Positions 1-8,157 of a stretch of 21,011 nucleotides of DNA are shown here, piece by piece. The notes beneath the pieces were generated by a model that ran no database searches, was not told the DNA's origin, and saw only the letters and a list, made by a program, of their open reading frames with translations. Each line of letters begins with the position of its first letter. The stretch's first letter is position 1. Location: assembly GCA_030611945.1 (NCBI GenBank), contig JAUWOV010000024.1:1-21011 (forward strand), given 5' to 3'. This DNA comes from a bacterium (GTDB taxonomy: Bacteria; JAHJDO01). A program made the position numbers and the translations under genes.

Positions 1-415
1 ATGAGTAAACAGCAAGAATTACAACGCTCGCTCCCAGAAATCCGCTTGCTGGGATGGATAATATCCCGCCTATTATATTCAGTCTTAAGCCGATGTTTAA
101 ACACACACCCATCGCCGCTCCGCCGGAAATACCAAGAGTATATGGCTCTACCAGAGGATTGCGAAACATACCCTGAAGAAGTACCCCTGCAATGCTCAGA
201 GCACTCCCTACCGCAAGACCAAGAATAATGCGGGGCAAACGTATGTCAAAAAGGATGCTGTATTCAGTAGTGCCCCTGCCTTCAAGAATCAAAGGTATGA
301 TTTTTTTAAAAGGAATACCAGCTGAGCCAACACTCAATGAAAAAGCGCCAACTCCAAGAAGAATCCCGCATAAAATTAATATACAGATAAGCCAGCGAAC
401 TGGCTTTTTATTCAT
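1..415 (-). CDS. btuC: FecCD-family (BtuC-like) ABC transporter permease, N-terminal part, cut by window edge
   Basis: The reverse strand reads open from an ATG at 415 to the left edge, giving 138 residues of a polytopic inner-membrane protein. It has an N-terminal hydrophobic helix (about residues 8-29) and then the family signature: RLPRI at 59-63 and QGMFRNPLVEPYTLG at 81-95, matching the conserved R-L-P-R and N-P-L-A-x-P motifs of FecCD/BtuC permeases. Permeases of this family form the membrane channel for cobalamin, siderophores or haem. The B12 riboswitch upstream and the nearby btuF favour cobalamin. It starts 7 bases after the thyX stop, so it is probably cotranscribed with thyX; the Shine-Dalgarno is weak (GGGAAAG) and lies in the end of thyX. 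The C-terminal half and the ATPase gene lie outside the window. Confidence 0.9.
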   Translation of the reverse strand, partial: MNKKPVRWLICILILCGILLGVGAFSLSVGSAGIPFKKIIPLILEGRGTTEYSILFDIRLPRIILGLAVGSALSIAGVLLQGMFRNPLVEPYTLGISGGAAMGVCLNIGLRLNIIGGILSIPASGFLGASVVILAVYS

Positions 416-422
416 AAATTAT

Positions 423-1124
423 TCACTTTCCCAGAGCCTTCTCTTTTGACGGAGCGAGCCCGCAGGAAAACTTACCTTCAGGGCAATACCCCCGTTTCAA
501 ACATTTTGGTCCTGTCATTGAAAAAACCACCGATAATTCCTTTTTGCAGATCAATAACATCTCATACGCCAGCTTTCTTATTTCCCATTGCGCTCTTGTG
601 CAGCATCTTTCTTCAAAAAAATGTAAAAGCTCCCTTGCATTCATTGTAACTACGATCTTTGTCTCTGCCGCTTGAGGCAGAACAAATCTTGCATCCTGAG
701 ATGATGTTGCTTCTAATATTTTGTTATAAGCCTTCTGAATTTTACTCATAATATCTTTAAATTCTTTTTTTAATTTTTCATCTTTTTCAATAGAAGGAGG
801 AACTATATATTTAAAATTGTTTTCTTTCACATACCTCTGACTTTGCTGGGAATATGAAGCAATTCTGTGTCTGACAAGCTGGTGTGTTAATGCGCGCGAT
901 ACACCCTCAATGGCAAAGGTAAATTTTACATGTTCAAGAGGACTTAAGTGACCTAAACCTATTATCTTCTCTACAAATCTCTCCTGCTTGTCAGGGTCTG
1001 TTTTATTCTTAAAAATCTCTCCTGCGAATTCGGACGAATAACACTGACGCGCCGCAGAATAAATTACAGAAAGTGGGTTTTGAGTATATTCAATAAGCTC
1101 TACATTCAATTTAGCGTGTGTCAT
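423..1124 (-). CDS. thyX: flavin-dependent thymidylate synthase ThyX
   Basis: This enzyme makes dTMP from dUMP with methylenetetrahydrofolate, FAD and NAD(P)H, replacing ThyA. The 233-residue length is normal for the family. The ThyX signature RHRxxSxxxxSxR is complete at residues 85-97 (R85-H-R87, S90, S95, R97). The usual C-terminal segment with GPKCLKRGYCPEGKFSCG is present. The ATG overlaps the stop of the upstream AlbA_2-type gene as ATGA, and an AAGGAG lies 10 bases before it inside that gene, so the two were probably translationally coupled. Expression should come from the promoter near 2619-2647 and perhaps from read-through of the B12 operon. ThyX itself does not use B12, so its position between btuF and btuC is unusual. 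Confidence 0.95.
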   Translation of the reverse strand: MTHAKLNVELIEYTQNPLSVIYSAARQCYSSEFAGEIFKNKTDPDKQERFVEKIIGLGHLSPLEHVKFTFAIEGVSRALTHQLVRHRIASYSQQSQRYVKENNFKYIVPPSIEKDEKLKKEFKDIMSKIQKAYNKILEATSSQDARFVLPQAAETKIVVTMNARELLHFFEERCCTRAQWEIRKLAYEMLLICKKELSVVFSMTGPKCLKRGYCPEGKFSCGLAPSKEKALGK

Positions 1125-2514
1125 CTTCTGCCATCTCCTTTTGTTGGTTTCTTATTCGTCATATTTCGATTCTTCAACTCGCGCACTTCCCAATGCCCGC
1201 CTTTATCAGGTCCCACCCGTCGCAAACGTTTATGTTGTTTAAATGTTCGAATGTTTTTCTCAACACCAGCAACACTTAATCCAAGAGCCTTGGCGATTTC
1301 TTGCGTCGTAATAGTTGAATTGTTAGCTATGAGACGAAGAATTTTCTCCTTACTTTTCTTCTTACTTTTCTCCTTACTTTTCTGTCCACCAGCCTCCAAT
1401 CCTTTGTCTTTCTCCCATTTAGTCCGATAAAAGACCGCCACAAAACCTGTCTTGAGCCGGTTAAACTCAACCCTGACACCTACGGCAAGGCATTCATCAT
1501 GAATACGCTTAATACCGCTACCCCAACGCTCTATATCCTTAGACTTATACATCGTTTCCGCAATTAGTGGATTGCGTAAAATTGAATGTTCATGACCGGA
1601 AAAGAAATCCTCTGGATTAATCTCTTCAGGAAAAAGCCCAGGATTATAAACCTCAATCCGATCCTTAAAAATCGCAACTTCATTACCCTTAGGATTAGAA
1701 AAATCACGATGACAAAGTGAATTTCCAACCGCCTCCCGAATAGCCTCAACCGGCACTTCTGGAATTTCCTTCCGAGGGCCTCTTTTAATTTCGACGCGCC
1801 ATTTCATATGCTCATAAACATAAATCTCTGCCTGCTGGCGCAAACTAAACAGATTGCCTTTAAACTGTTTTATATCCAAAAAGGTCAGCTTATCCGTTCC
1901 TGCAAATATGGCGGCTTGAATCTCCATTTGGTTATCATCACAAAATAACACCTCAGCCGCCTGCGTCAAATATTTTCTGTCCAAAAGGTGCAGTTTGTGC
2001 AGTGTTGTTCTGACATTAACAAAATCAAAATCAACACGTTTAGCTGTTCTAGCCTTGCGCATAAACTCTTTAACAGCGTTCTCATTAACATCCGCTATTG
2101 TCTTTCGGGAAAGCTCTCTTTCCCATAAAACCCTCTTCTTCTTAGTAATCTGTTCCTCAATCTGTTTGGCAGTCATCTGTTTATCCGATTCGCCAACGCG
2201 CATATACGCCCGACCATAAGCAAAATAAGGACAATTCGCCCCCTGAAATTCAACGACAACACACTCCTTGCCCTTAATTTTTTTCGTCTCAATTTTAGGA
2301 TAAATCTTTGGTTCAAGATTATCCACAATCGTCTGCGTTACGTCCTTAATTGTATTACGTCCAACAGTCTAACAACCGTTCCATCATCCTTAATACCGAA
2401 ATACAACGCCCCATTGCCGCGCTTATTAAGAATAGCTGCAATAGACACAACTCCATTTTTAAGTTCAGTAGTGGATTTTTTAAATTCAATTGTTTCTGAT
2501 TCCCTATATGTCAT
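1121..2514 (-). pseudogene. AlbA_2 (Schlafen-type) / HATPase_c / winged-helix protein, disrupted by a frameshift
   Basis: A reading frame starts at ATG 2514 (GAGG seven bases upstream) and encodes an N-terminal AlbA_2 domain (starts MTYRESETIEFKKS; contains GNGALYFGIKDDGTVV). It leaves frame near 2365 and stops at 2338. The rest of the protein continues in another frame from about 2360 to 1121: TVGRNTIKDVTQTIVDNLEP, then a GHKL/HATPase-like region with EAVGNSLCHRDFS, then a Lys-rich linker and a C-terminal winged helix. Comparing the two frames with the family pattern G-T-V-V-G-Q-T-V-G suggests about four missing bases. The downstream piece could start only at GTG 2326, without the AlbA_2 domain. 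Proteins of this type are putative nucleic-acid-binding regulators; the exact function is unknown. An assembly error is possible. The gene has its own promoter and overlaps thyX. Confidence 0.8.
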
Positions 2515-2582
2515 CAAAAGCCTCTTTATTTTGCGTAAATTTTGTATAGAAGTAAACCCTATTCCCTTGCCCCTAATAGTAT

Positions 2583-2620
2583 ATACGGTTCTATAGTATT
2601 GGTAATTTTATATACCGTAT
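2583..2620. repeat. inverted repeat overlapping the -10 region, possible operator
   Basis: Arms atacggt (2583-2589) and accgtat (2614-2620) are perfect 7-bp inverted repeats separated by 24 AT-rich bases. The right arm overlaps the -10 box of the promoter. Since the downstream gene encodes a winged-helix domain, autoregulation is conceivable, but nothing in the sequence proves it. Confidence 0.4.
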
Positions 2621-2647
2621 CATATCTGTGAAATGTATGGATGTCAA
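2619..2647 (-). promoter_or_regulatory. near-consensus sigma70 promoter for the AlbA_2-thyX unit
   Basis: On the minus strand TTGACA (2647-2642) is followed after 17 bases by TATGAT (2624-2619). It lies 11 bases beyond the btuF stop and about 105 bases before the ATG at 2514. A 7-bp inverted repeat (atacggt at 2583-2589, accgtat at 2614-2620) overlaps the -10 and the expected start site. It could be an operator or a 5' hairpin. A strong promoter inside an otherwise tight uptake operon fits an inserted unit with its own transcription. Confidence 0.8.
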
Positions 2648-2657
2648 ACTGACTGAT

Positions 2658-3509
2658 TCAGCCTGCGATTAAAGGATGAATCAGCTTAACTATCTCCTCC
2701 AATACCTCAACAAAACTTACAGGTGTAGGACTGCAAACTTTATGTGAATCAACAATATAAATCCTGTTATTTTTTGCCGCGTTCAAGGTTTTGTACTTCT
2801 GCCACGTTTTCTTCTCTTCTTTACCCACAATGCCCATGGTCACAACAATGATCACATCAGGATTTTGCTCAAGTACTTTTTCACGGCTATAAAGACCTGT
2901 TTTTGCACCAGAAGTAATATTTATCCCGCCAGCAAACTTTATGAAGTCATTAACAAAAGAATCGCTTGTTACTGTAAATAAAGGTTTTGCTCCTATTTGA
3001 ACAAAGACTTTAGGTTTAGGTAAATCTTTGACTCTCTCAGTAATAAAATCCACCTTTTTTCTAGATTGACTGAGAATTTCCTCTGCCTCCTTTTCTTTGC
3101 CAACAATTATTCCTAGTTCTAAGAACTGGTCACAAATTTGGGAGAAACTTCCTGCAGTAGAAAAAGTAGTTACTCTTATTCCCAGATTTTTTAATTTCTC
3201 TACTTGCTCAGGATTGGTTAAGGAGGTAGCCATTACTAAATCTGGCTTAAGCATCATAATCTTTTCTAAATTTAATTTTACTACTGTCCCAACCTTTTTT
3301 TTCTTCTGCGCTTCATGAGGTTGCCTGCAATATAGAGTGTTTCCAACCAGTCTATCTTCTACTCCCAAAAGATAAAGTTCTCTAGTCAAAGAAGGGCCTA
3401 GCGAGATTATCCTTTGAGAGAAATTGTCTTCCGCATGGATTACAGAGCCCACATATGAGAACATAAGAATTGTAATAGACCAGCGTAGTAATAATTTTGA
3501 ATTTTTCAT
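2658..3509 (-). CDS. btuF: periplasmic cobalamin-binding protein BtuF-like (ABC transporter substrate-binding protein)
   Basis: A 283-residue protein with a Sec signal peptide (hydrophobic stretch about residues 8-26, likely cleavage after the Ala of SVIHA). It has the BtuF/FhuD class III binding-protein fold: RIISLGPSLTRELYLLG at the start of the first lobe, the KPDLVMA segment near residue 90, a long linking helix, and the second lobe with NPDVIIV. There is no lipobox Cys, so it is probably soluble in the periplasm rather than a lipoprotein. It would bind the corrinoid delivered by the TonB-dependent receptor and pass it to the FecCD permease. Its ATG overlaps the stop of the upstream pyrophosphatase by one base (TAATG), indicating translational coupling. 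The permease gene would normally follow directly but is about 2.2 kb away. Confidence 0.88.
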   Translation of the reverse strand: MKNSKLLLRWSITILMFSYVGSVIHAEDNFSQRIISLGPSLTRELYLLGVEDRLVGNTLYCRQPHEAQKKKKVGTVVKLNLEKIMMLKPDLVMATSLTNPEQVEKLKNLGIRVTTFSTAGSFSQICDQFLELGIIVGKEKEAEEILSQSRKKVDFITERVKDLPKPKVFVQIGAKPLFTVTSDSFVNDFIKFAGGINITSGAKTGLYSREKVLEQNPDVIIVVTMGIVGKEEKKTWQKYKTLNAAKNNRIYIVDSHKVCSPTPVSFVEVLEEIVKLIHPLIAG

Positions 3510-4168
3510 TATTGGATAAGTTCTAAAAACCAGTTTTTCTCTCTTAATATTTTCTTGCCTTTTATAAATCTCACTGGCTCCGTAAAAATAGGACCATCAT
3601 AAACAAAAGTATGGTATTCTCCATTTTCCCCGCAAATATCCACATTACCCAAGCTCTCAATATCTTTCGAAAATTCCTTATCTAGTCTTCTTCCCAACCA
3701 ATCCTCCCCTAAAAATTCAGAATTCGTAGCAACAATAATTGTTTGGAAACCAGTTTCTATAAATCTCTCCATAATTTTCTTTCTTTTTCTCTTCCATAAT
3801 GGAAATAGCGGTTTGATTTGCAATTCGTTACAAACTCTTTCTATCCAATCTCTATGCTCCTGAACATCAATATCTCCAAAAACACCAGCCTGAACATCTC
3901 TATCTTTAAGAACAGTAATGGCTTTTTTGAATTCCTCCTCATAACTTTTCCCAACAGCCTTTTGAATGATAGGAATTCCCATTGCTTCTGCCTGTAGTCT
4001 TAATAAATCCGAGCTAATTCCGTGTGAACGAGAGTGTTTACCATTTTCTGATATCATATTTAACAAATAAGAAACCTCTATATCCTTACTCTGCGCTGCC
4101 TCATAACAAGAAAGACAGCTATCTTTTCCTCCGCTCCATGAAACAAATGCTTTTATTTTTTTTATCAT
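3509..4168 (-). CDS. Dph6-like PP-loop ATP pyrophosphatase (MJ0570-related)
   Basis: A 219-residue soluble protein of the adenine-nucleotide alpha-hydrolase superfamily. The N-terminal PP-loop SGGKDS is at residues 12-17. A C-terminal ENGEYHTFVYDGPIF at 181-195 is diagnostic of the Dph6/MJ0570 group. Eukaryotic Dph6 makes diphthamide on elongation factor 2, which bacteria lack, so the bacterial members must have another substrate. Its place between a B12 receptor and btuF, coupled to btuF by a TAATG overlap and under a cobalamin riboswitch, points to a cobamide-related amidation or ligation role, but this is inference. The Shine-Dalgarno before ATG 4168 is poor. An 89-base gap separates it from the receptor gene, with no clear terminator or strong promoter. 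Confidence 0.85.
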   Translation of the reverse strand: MIKKIKAFVSWSGGKDSCLSCYEAAQSKDIEVSYLLNMISENGKHSRSHGISSDLLRLQAEAMGIPIIQKAVGKSYEEEFKKAITVLKDRDVQAGVFGDIDVQEHRDWIERVCNELQIKPLFPLWKRKRKKIMERFIETGFQTIIVATNSEFLGEDWLGRRLDKEFSKDIESLGNVDICGENGEYHTFVYDGPIFTEPVRFIKGKKILREKNWFLELIQ

Positions 4169-4257
4169 TCAATCACTTTTGCATAAAATATTTTACATTA
4201 CCCCCTTCTCCACACAGGATTTTCAAAACGCTGATATAATTTCTTAAAAAATTTCCC

Positions 4258-6432
4258 TCAGAACTTAACAGTCGCGCCTAGTCCAATATACCTGCCGTCT
4301 CTTGGATAGTAGCTGTTGCTTGGCTCACCATCCGCATCTCTTTTTCCTGTTGAGTTATAAAGCTTTTCAGATTCCTGATCAAAAAGATTAGAACTTAACA
4401 GATAAAGCTTCCAGTTCTTCAGGGTGTAACTCAACTTGGCATCAACCGTACTATAGGCAGTTTCTTTGTAATGATTCATGGCATCTATATACCGCTCGCC
4501 GACTCCGTTTAGAGAGACTGAAAGCTGCCAGTTCTTCAACGCATAAAAATCCACTCCTACACTGCAGGTATATTCCGGCACATCGTAAAGTTTCTTGCCT
4601 TTAACATCCACATATTCATAATTCTTTGTAGGTACTTCACTGTGAATCGCTACTCTCTCTTTCCCACTATCCCATTCAGCGTCAAGCCGGGAGAATGCCA
4701 GTCTATAGCCAAACCATTCCAAAGGTCTGCCATCCGCTTCCACCTCAACCCCCCTATGGATACTATCCCCGACAGGTTTCCAGCCCTGAAAATCCCCAGC
4801 ATCATCATAAAAATACATATACTTGTGTTCTGTCTTAGTCTGAAAAATACCGACACTATAGTTAAATGCCTTCATCAGTCTGTGCTTAAAGCCAAGTTCA
4901 TAAGTCAGGTCTTCTTCAGGTCCCAGGTTCTCAACTTTATTATCAGGAGAGTTTTTCTCTAATGCAGATTTAATATAGGCTGGGGCTGGATACCAATAGG
5001 ACTTGTTTACTGAGAAAAAAAGGTTACTATTAGGCGTAAAGCTATAGGATGGAGCAATATTCCATCCTAGTTCCTTGAATTCATTTTTTACGCTCTGGGG
5101 AACCTCGTTTTCCACATCATAGTTAGCAATATCATAACGCAATCCTGTCAACAAACCCCATTTGCCATATTTAAACTCATTGTTTGCAAACACACCGTGA
5201 ATATTCTTCACACAATTAATGTTCTCTTTCTTGATGTCGTTTTTTTGATCTGATGACAGTGTGATTGCATAGGGATAGCTTTTGGTCTGAGAAAACGTGT
5301 CTTTAGAAAAATCGTATCCCAATATTATTGTGTCAGTAAGCTTATCTTCATCAGAAAATGTATGACCGCCAGAGATCTTGAAATCAATCTTGTCGTCATT
5401 CTTATCATATTTGCAGCACTTATTATATCTCGAATATGTGCCACTAAGTTTATTATAATACTTCAAGTTTTCATAGATGTAGTCAAAATGAGACATAGAG
5501 AATGATGAATTAAAGAGCCAGTTGTCTTTGTCATAACTAAATTTTAAACCCCCATTCAAAAGCTCTTTATCTGACTCATTCGGCCTGTAGGTGTATCCTG
5601 AGACTGATTCTCTCCGCTTATTAGGAATATCTCTTATATCCTTTCTGTATTTCTTAAGCTGCCAGTCCTTCATTGACATATAGGATTTAAGGGAATATTC
5701 GCTCCAGTTCACATCTCCCTCAAGCCTGACTCCTTCATCAAACTCATAACCGAGTTGCCCGCTAAGAGACTCTCTTTCCGGGTCTGTATGCCGATATCCG
5801 TCGGATTCATCGCAGCTGCCGCTCAGGTTGTAATCCCATTTATCTAATTTGCCGTAAACAGATAGAGAATTCTCAAGTGTATTCCATGACCCGATTTCTG
5901 TTTTGGCTGTGAAATTAAGAGGTTTTTGAGCATATTCACCTGTCTTGGTGATTATATTTATCACGCCCCTTGAAGAATTAGCTCCATATATTGAAGCTGG
6001 AGGAGATTTTATTATCTCTATCCGCTTAATCCTCTCTACCGGGATATTTCCCAGATTGTTGAATCCACAAACCCCAAAATTATAGGGCTTACCGTCAACC
6101 AAGACAATCGGAGCGCCAACATGCGGACTTTTTGTGCCTCTGAAGCTAAAATACGTCTTGCCTTTTGCTGTGCTTTGATTGATAACACCCGGCACACTTG
6201 AGATAATGGCAGCAAGGTCTCTCTGCCCACTCTTTTCAATATCCTCTGCTGTAATAATCGAGATTGCTGCAGGTGTATTAAGCAGGGTAGCTCCTTTTTT
6301 AGATGCGGTTACCACAACCGTATCCAGTTTAGTAACACTTTTTGTCTCCTCCTGCGCAGATACATTTAAACCTATGAGCAAAAGGGTTACAGCGCAACTG
6401 ATCGTAACAAATCGCAATACTCGTTTCTTCAT
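4258..6432 (-). CDS. btuB: TonB-dependent outer-membrane receptor, BtuB-like
   Basis: A 724-residue outer-membrane gated barrel. The signal peptide is residues 1-26 (cleavage VSA|QEE). The TonB box is DTVVVTAS at about 37-44. The plug domain covers about 48-160, with typical plug motifs ending in ASIYGANSSRGVINIITKTG. The remainder is a 22-strand-type barrel rich in alternating aromatic residues, ending with a C-terminal Phe as expected for BAM recognition. Substrate specificity cannot be read from the barrel. The cobalamin riboswitch at the head of the operon and the btuF gene downstream support a corrinoid substrate. The start ATG directly abuts the tonB stop (TAG-ATG), so receptor and energiser are made from one transcript. 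Confidence 0.9.
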   Translation of the reverse strand: MKKRVLRFVTISCAVTLLLIGLNVSAQEETKSVTKLDTVVVTASKKGATLLNTPAAISIITAEDIEKSGQRDLAAIISSVPGVINQSTAKGKTYFSFRGTKSPHVGAPIVLVDGKPYNFGVCGFNNLGNIPVERIKRIEIIKSPPASIYGANSSRGVINIITKTGEYAQKPLNFTAKTEIGSWNTLENSLSVYGKLDKWDYNLSGSCDESDGYRHTDPERESLSGQLGYEFDEGVRLEGDVNWSEYSLKSYMSMKDWQLKKYRKDIRDIPNKRRESVSGYTYRPNESDKELLNGGLKFSYDKDNWLFNSSFSMSHFDYIYENLKYYNKLSGTYSRYNKCCKYDKNDDKIDFKISGGHTFSDEDKLTDTIILGYDFSKDTFSQTKSYPYAITLSSDQKNDIKKENINCVKNIHGVFANNEFKYGKWGLLTGLRYDIANYDVENEVPQSVKNEFKELGWNIAPSYSFTPNSNLFFSVNKSYWYPAPAYIKSALEKNSPDNKVENLGPEEDLTYELGFKHRLMKAFNYSVGIFQTKTEHKYMYFYDDAGDFQGWKPVGDSIHRGVEVEADGRPLEWFGYRLAFSRLDAEWDSGKERVAIHSEVPTKNYEYVDVKGKKLYDVPEYTCSVGVDFYALKNWQLSVSLNGVGERYIDAMNHYKETAYSTVDAKLSYTLKNWKLYLLSSNLFDQESEKLYNSTGKRDADGEPSNSYYPRDGRYIGLGATVKF

Positions 6433-7056
6433 CTACCAAACCTCTAAGTGAAAATCCACGTCAATAACAAAAGATATTTCATTCTTCTTTATTTCGTTAG
6501 GGAATAAAGGATATGGATTTGCCCTAACAATAGTCTTTACCGCTGCCTTATTTAAAACTTCATACCTGCACTTTTTCACTATGGCAACATTGCCTTTCAG
6601 TGTCCCGTTTCTTTTTAAGGTAAACCTAACCATCACTACTCCTTCCTGATTTGTTCTTCTTGCCTGCATAGGATAGTGCTTCATCGCATTTATTCTCTTT
6701 AGTATCTTATCCTCATAGGTCTCTCTTGCTTTTATTATAATATCTTTAGAGATTGAAGGCGGTGGCGGGATAAATTTCTCTTCTTTTTTCACTATTTCTT
6801 TCACCATTTCCTTTTTCTTTTCTTTTGGCTTTTCTTCTTTTTTCTTTAAGACATTCGTTTTGCTGTGAACTTTTATCTCTTGCAGACTTACATTAATGAT
6901 TGTCATCTTCGCCTTTTTAGCCGGTAAACTCGTAAATTTCAAAAAAGGCATTTGTATTAACATTGCAGCATGTAAAGCTGCAGAAAAAACAAATGCGCTA
7001 TTAAACAAAACCTTTGGATGCCTATAGAAATATCTACTCAGTTTCTTTAGTTTCAT
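6433..7056 (-). CDS. tonB: TonB energy-transducing protein
   Basis: A 207-residue protein with the three TonB parts: an N-terminal signal anchor (about residues 17-37), a charged periplasmic linker (Lys/Glu runs such as EKPKEKKKEMVKE, then IPPPPS) and a C-terminal TonB domain from about residue 127 (YPMQARRTNQEG, VRFTLKRNG, ANPYPLFP). It couples the ExbB-ExbD proton channel to the TonB box of the receptor. The linker is Lys/Glu-rich with little of the Pro-rich repeat found in enterobacterial TonB. It overlaps exbD by 23 bases and directly precedes the receptor gene, so it is probably dedicated to B12 uptake. Confidence 0.93.
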   Translation of the reverse strand: MKLKKLSRYFYRHPKVLFNSAFVFSAALHAAMLIQMPFLKFTSLPAKKAKMTIINVSLQEIKVHSKTNVLKKKEEKPKEKKKEMVKEIVKKEEKFIPPPPSISKDIIIKARETYEDKILKRINAMKHYPMQARRTNQEGVVMVRFTLKRNGTLKGNVAIVKKCRYEVLNKAAVKTIVRANPYPLFPNEIKKNEISFVIDVDFHLEVW

Positions 7057-7441
7057 GAGCGATATTGATATCCTTTGCTCCGGAGCGTTTAATTATGTCC
7101 AGCACATTAACAAACTTCTTATAAAGAATAGTTTCATCTCCCTGAAAAATAATGCGCTTATCCTTGGAGTATGCGAGCTTTTGTTTCAGGAGTTGTTCTA
7201 ACTTATTTAAATCTACCTTTTGCCGATTCAAATAGATATTATTGTCCTTATCTACCGATAGGATAATATCCTGTTTTTCTATTCTTTCCTGATTACTTGC
7301 TTCAGGCATTTTTAAGAGGATACTCGGCCTTATAAAAGATGAGGTAAGCAGAAAGAACAGAAGAAGCATGAACATAATATCTATAAGCGGCGCTATATCC
7401 AGCGCCATAGAAGTCTTTTTATGGTGAATGAACGGTTTCAT
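7034..7441 (-). CDS. exbD: ExbD/TolR biopolymer transport protein
   Basis: A 135-residue protein with a short cytoplasmic N terminus, one membrane helix (about residues 17-37) containing the conserved proton-path Asp (D21 in APLIDIMFMLLLFFLLTS) and a periplasmic domain. The length matches ExbD (about 140 residues). With ExbB it forms the proton-driven motor for TonB. It overlaps exbB upstream by 4 bases (ATGA) and tonB downstream by 23 bases. TolR is the alternative family name, but the adjacent tonB and receptor genes make ExbD the right call. Confidence 0.93.
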   Translation of the reverse strand: MKPFIHHKKTSMALDIAPLIDIMFMLLLFFLLTSSFIRPSILLKMPEASNQERIEKQDIILSVDKDNNIYLNRQKVDLNKLEQLLKQKLAYSKDKRIIFQGDETILYKKFVNVLDIIKRSGAKDINIAHETKETE

Positions 7442-8070
7442 AGCTCTTTTGTCTTTTTATCAACAGGATGTATGTTAAGTATCTGGTTTAGTTCAGAAAT
7501 TAAATACTGCATCTCGTCAGACCTGTTATTAACAAGATTTTCAAAAAAGTGATAAACTGTCATTACAGGTATAGCGACAATCAATCCGAAGGCGGTGGTC
7601 AATAATGCTACTGATATTCCCCCTGCAAGGGCATTAACATCCGCTTGTCCTCCCATAGATTGTATCTTCTCAAAACAGGTGATCATCCCTAACACAGTGC
7701 CTAATAAACCCATAAGCGGTGTCAGGTGTCCTATGGCAGCCAATACAGGTAAACGCTGCTCTAACCTCCTTAATTCCTGAGAACCTGTGCGGTGAAGAAT
7801 ATCTTCAAAGACAAACTGATTTCTTTTAATATTCCTCAGATATACTACGGTAATTCGGCTAAGGGCTGTATGTTTTAGCCTTGCAAACTGAATGGCTCCC
7901 TTTATATCTTTAGTGGATATATGTTTTTTAACTTCGCGCAGAAATGTCTTGTAGTTCTCTTTTGTCCATAAATAATATATCAATTTCTCCAGCGCTATTG
8001 CTAAGGCTGCTATAGAACAGAAAAATATTGGATACATCACCCAGCCGCCTTTATTGAGCAAATCTAACAT
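7438..8070 (-). CDS. exbB: ExbB/TolQ/MotA-family proton channel protein
   Basis: A 210-residue inner-membrane protein with three predicted helices (about residues 8-33, 105-130 and 150-173) and the MotA/TolQ/ExbB signature around HLTPLMGLLGTVLGMI and GISVALLTTAFGLIVAIP. It forms the pentameric channel around ExbD. It is the first gene after the riboswitch leader. An AAGGAG about ten bases before ATG 8070 is a clear ribosome-binding site, and the intrinsic terminator lies just upstream of it. Transcription of the whole uptake operon therefore depends on passing that terminator. Confidence 0.93.
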   Translation of the reverse strand: MLDLLNKGGWVMYPIFFCSIAALAIALEKLIYYLWTKENYKTFLREVKKHISTKDIKGAIQFARLKHTALSRITVVYLRNIKRNQFVFEDILHRTGSQELRRLEQRLPVLAAIGHLTPLMGLLGTVLGMITCFEKIQSMGGQADVNALAGGISVALLTTAFGLIVAIPVMTVYHFFENLVNNRSDEMQYLISELNQILNIHPVDKKTKEL

Positions 8071-8103
8071 TCTTTCTTTTCTCCTTTTTGTTAACTCATC
8101 CTA

Positions 8104-8137
8104 AAATAAAAAAAGCCCAATCTTCGCAGATTGAGCT
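8104..8137 (-). terminator. intrinsic terminator of the cobalamin-riboswitch leader
   Basis: On the minus strand AGCTCAATCT and AGATTGGGCT form a 10-bp stem (one G-U pair) around a short GCGA loop, followed directly by seven U and further U-rich sequence. It lies between aptamer and exbB. Its 3' arm plus U tract (8110-8118, GGGCTTTTT) is also complementary over 9 bases (one G-U) to AAAGAGCCC at 8206-8198 inside the aptamer's 3' part. That gives a ready antiterminator when the aptamer is not folded. Confidence 0.88.
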
Positions 8138-8157
8138 CTCCATTATAAAAAACTTTC

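Noticed and set aside
1-228. Plus-strand open frame of 75 codons at the left edge
   Set aside because: The opposite strand encodes a clear FecCD permease over the same bases; the plus-strand frame has no family resemblance or ribosome-binding site.
4642-4962. Plus-strand 106-codon open frame inside the TonB receptor gene
   Set aside because: It lies wholly within the barrel coding sequence on the other strand, with no recognisable domain or start signal.
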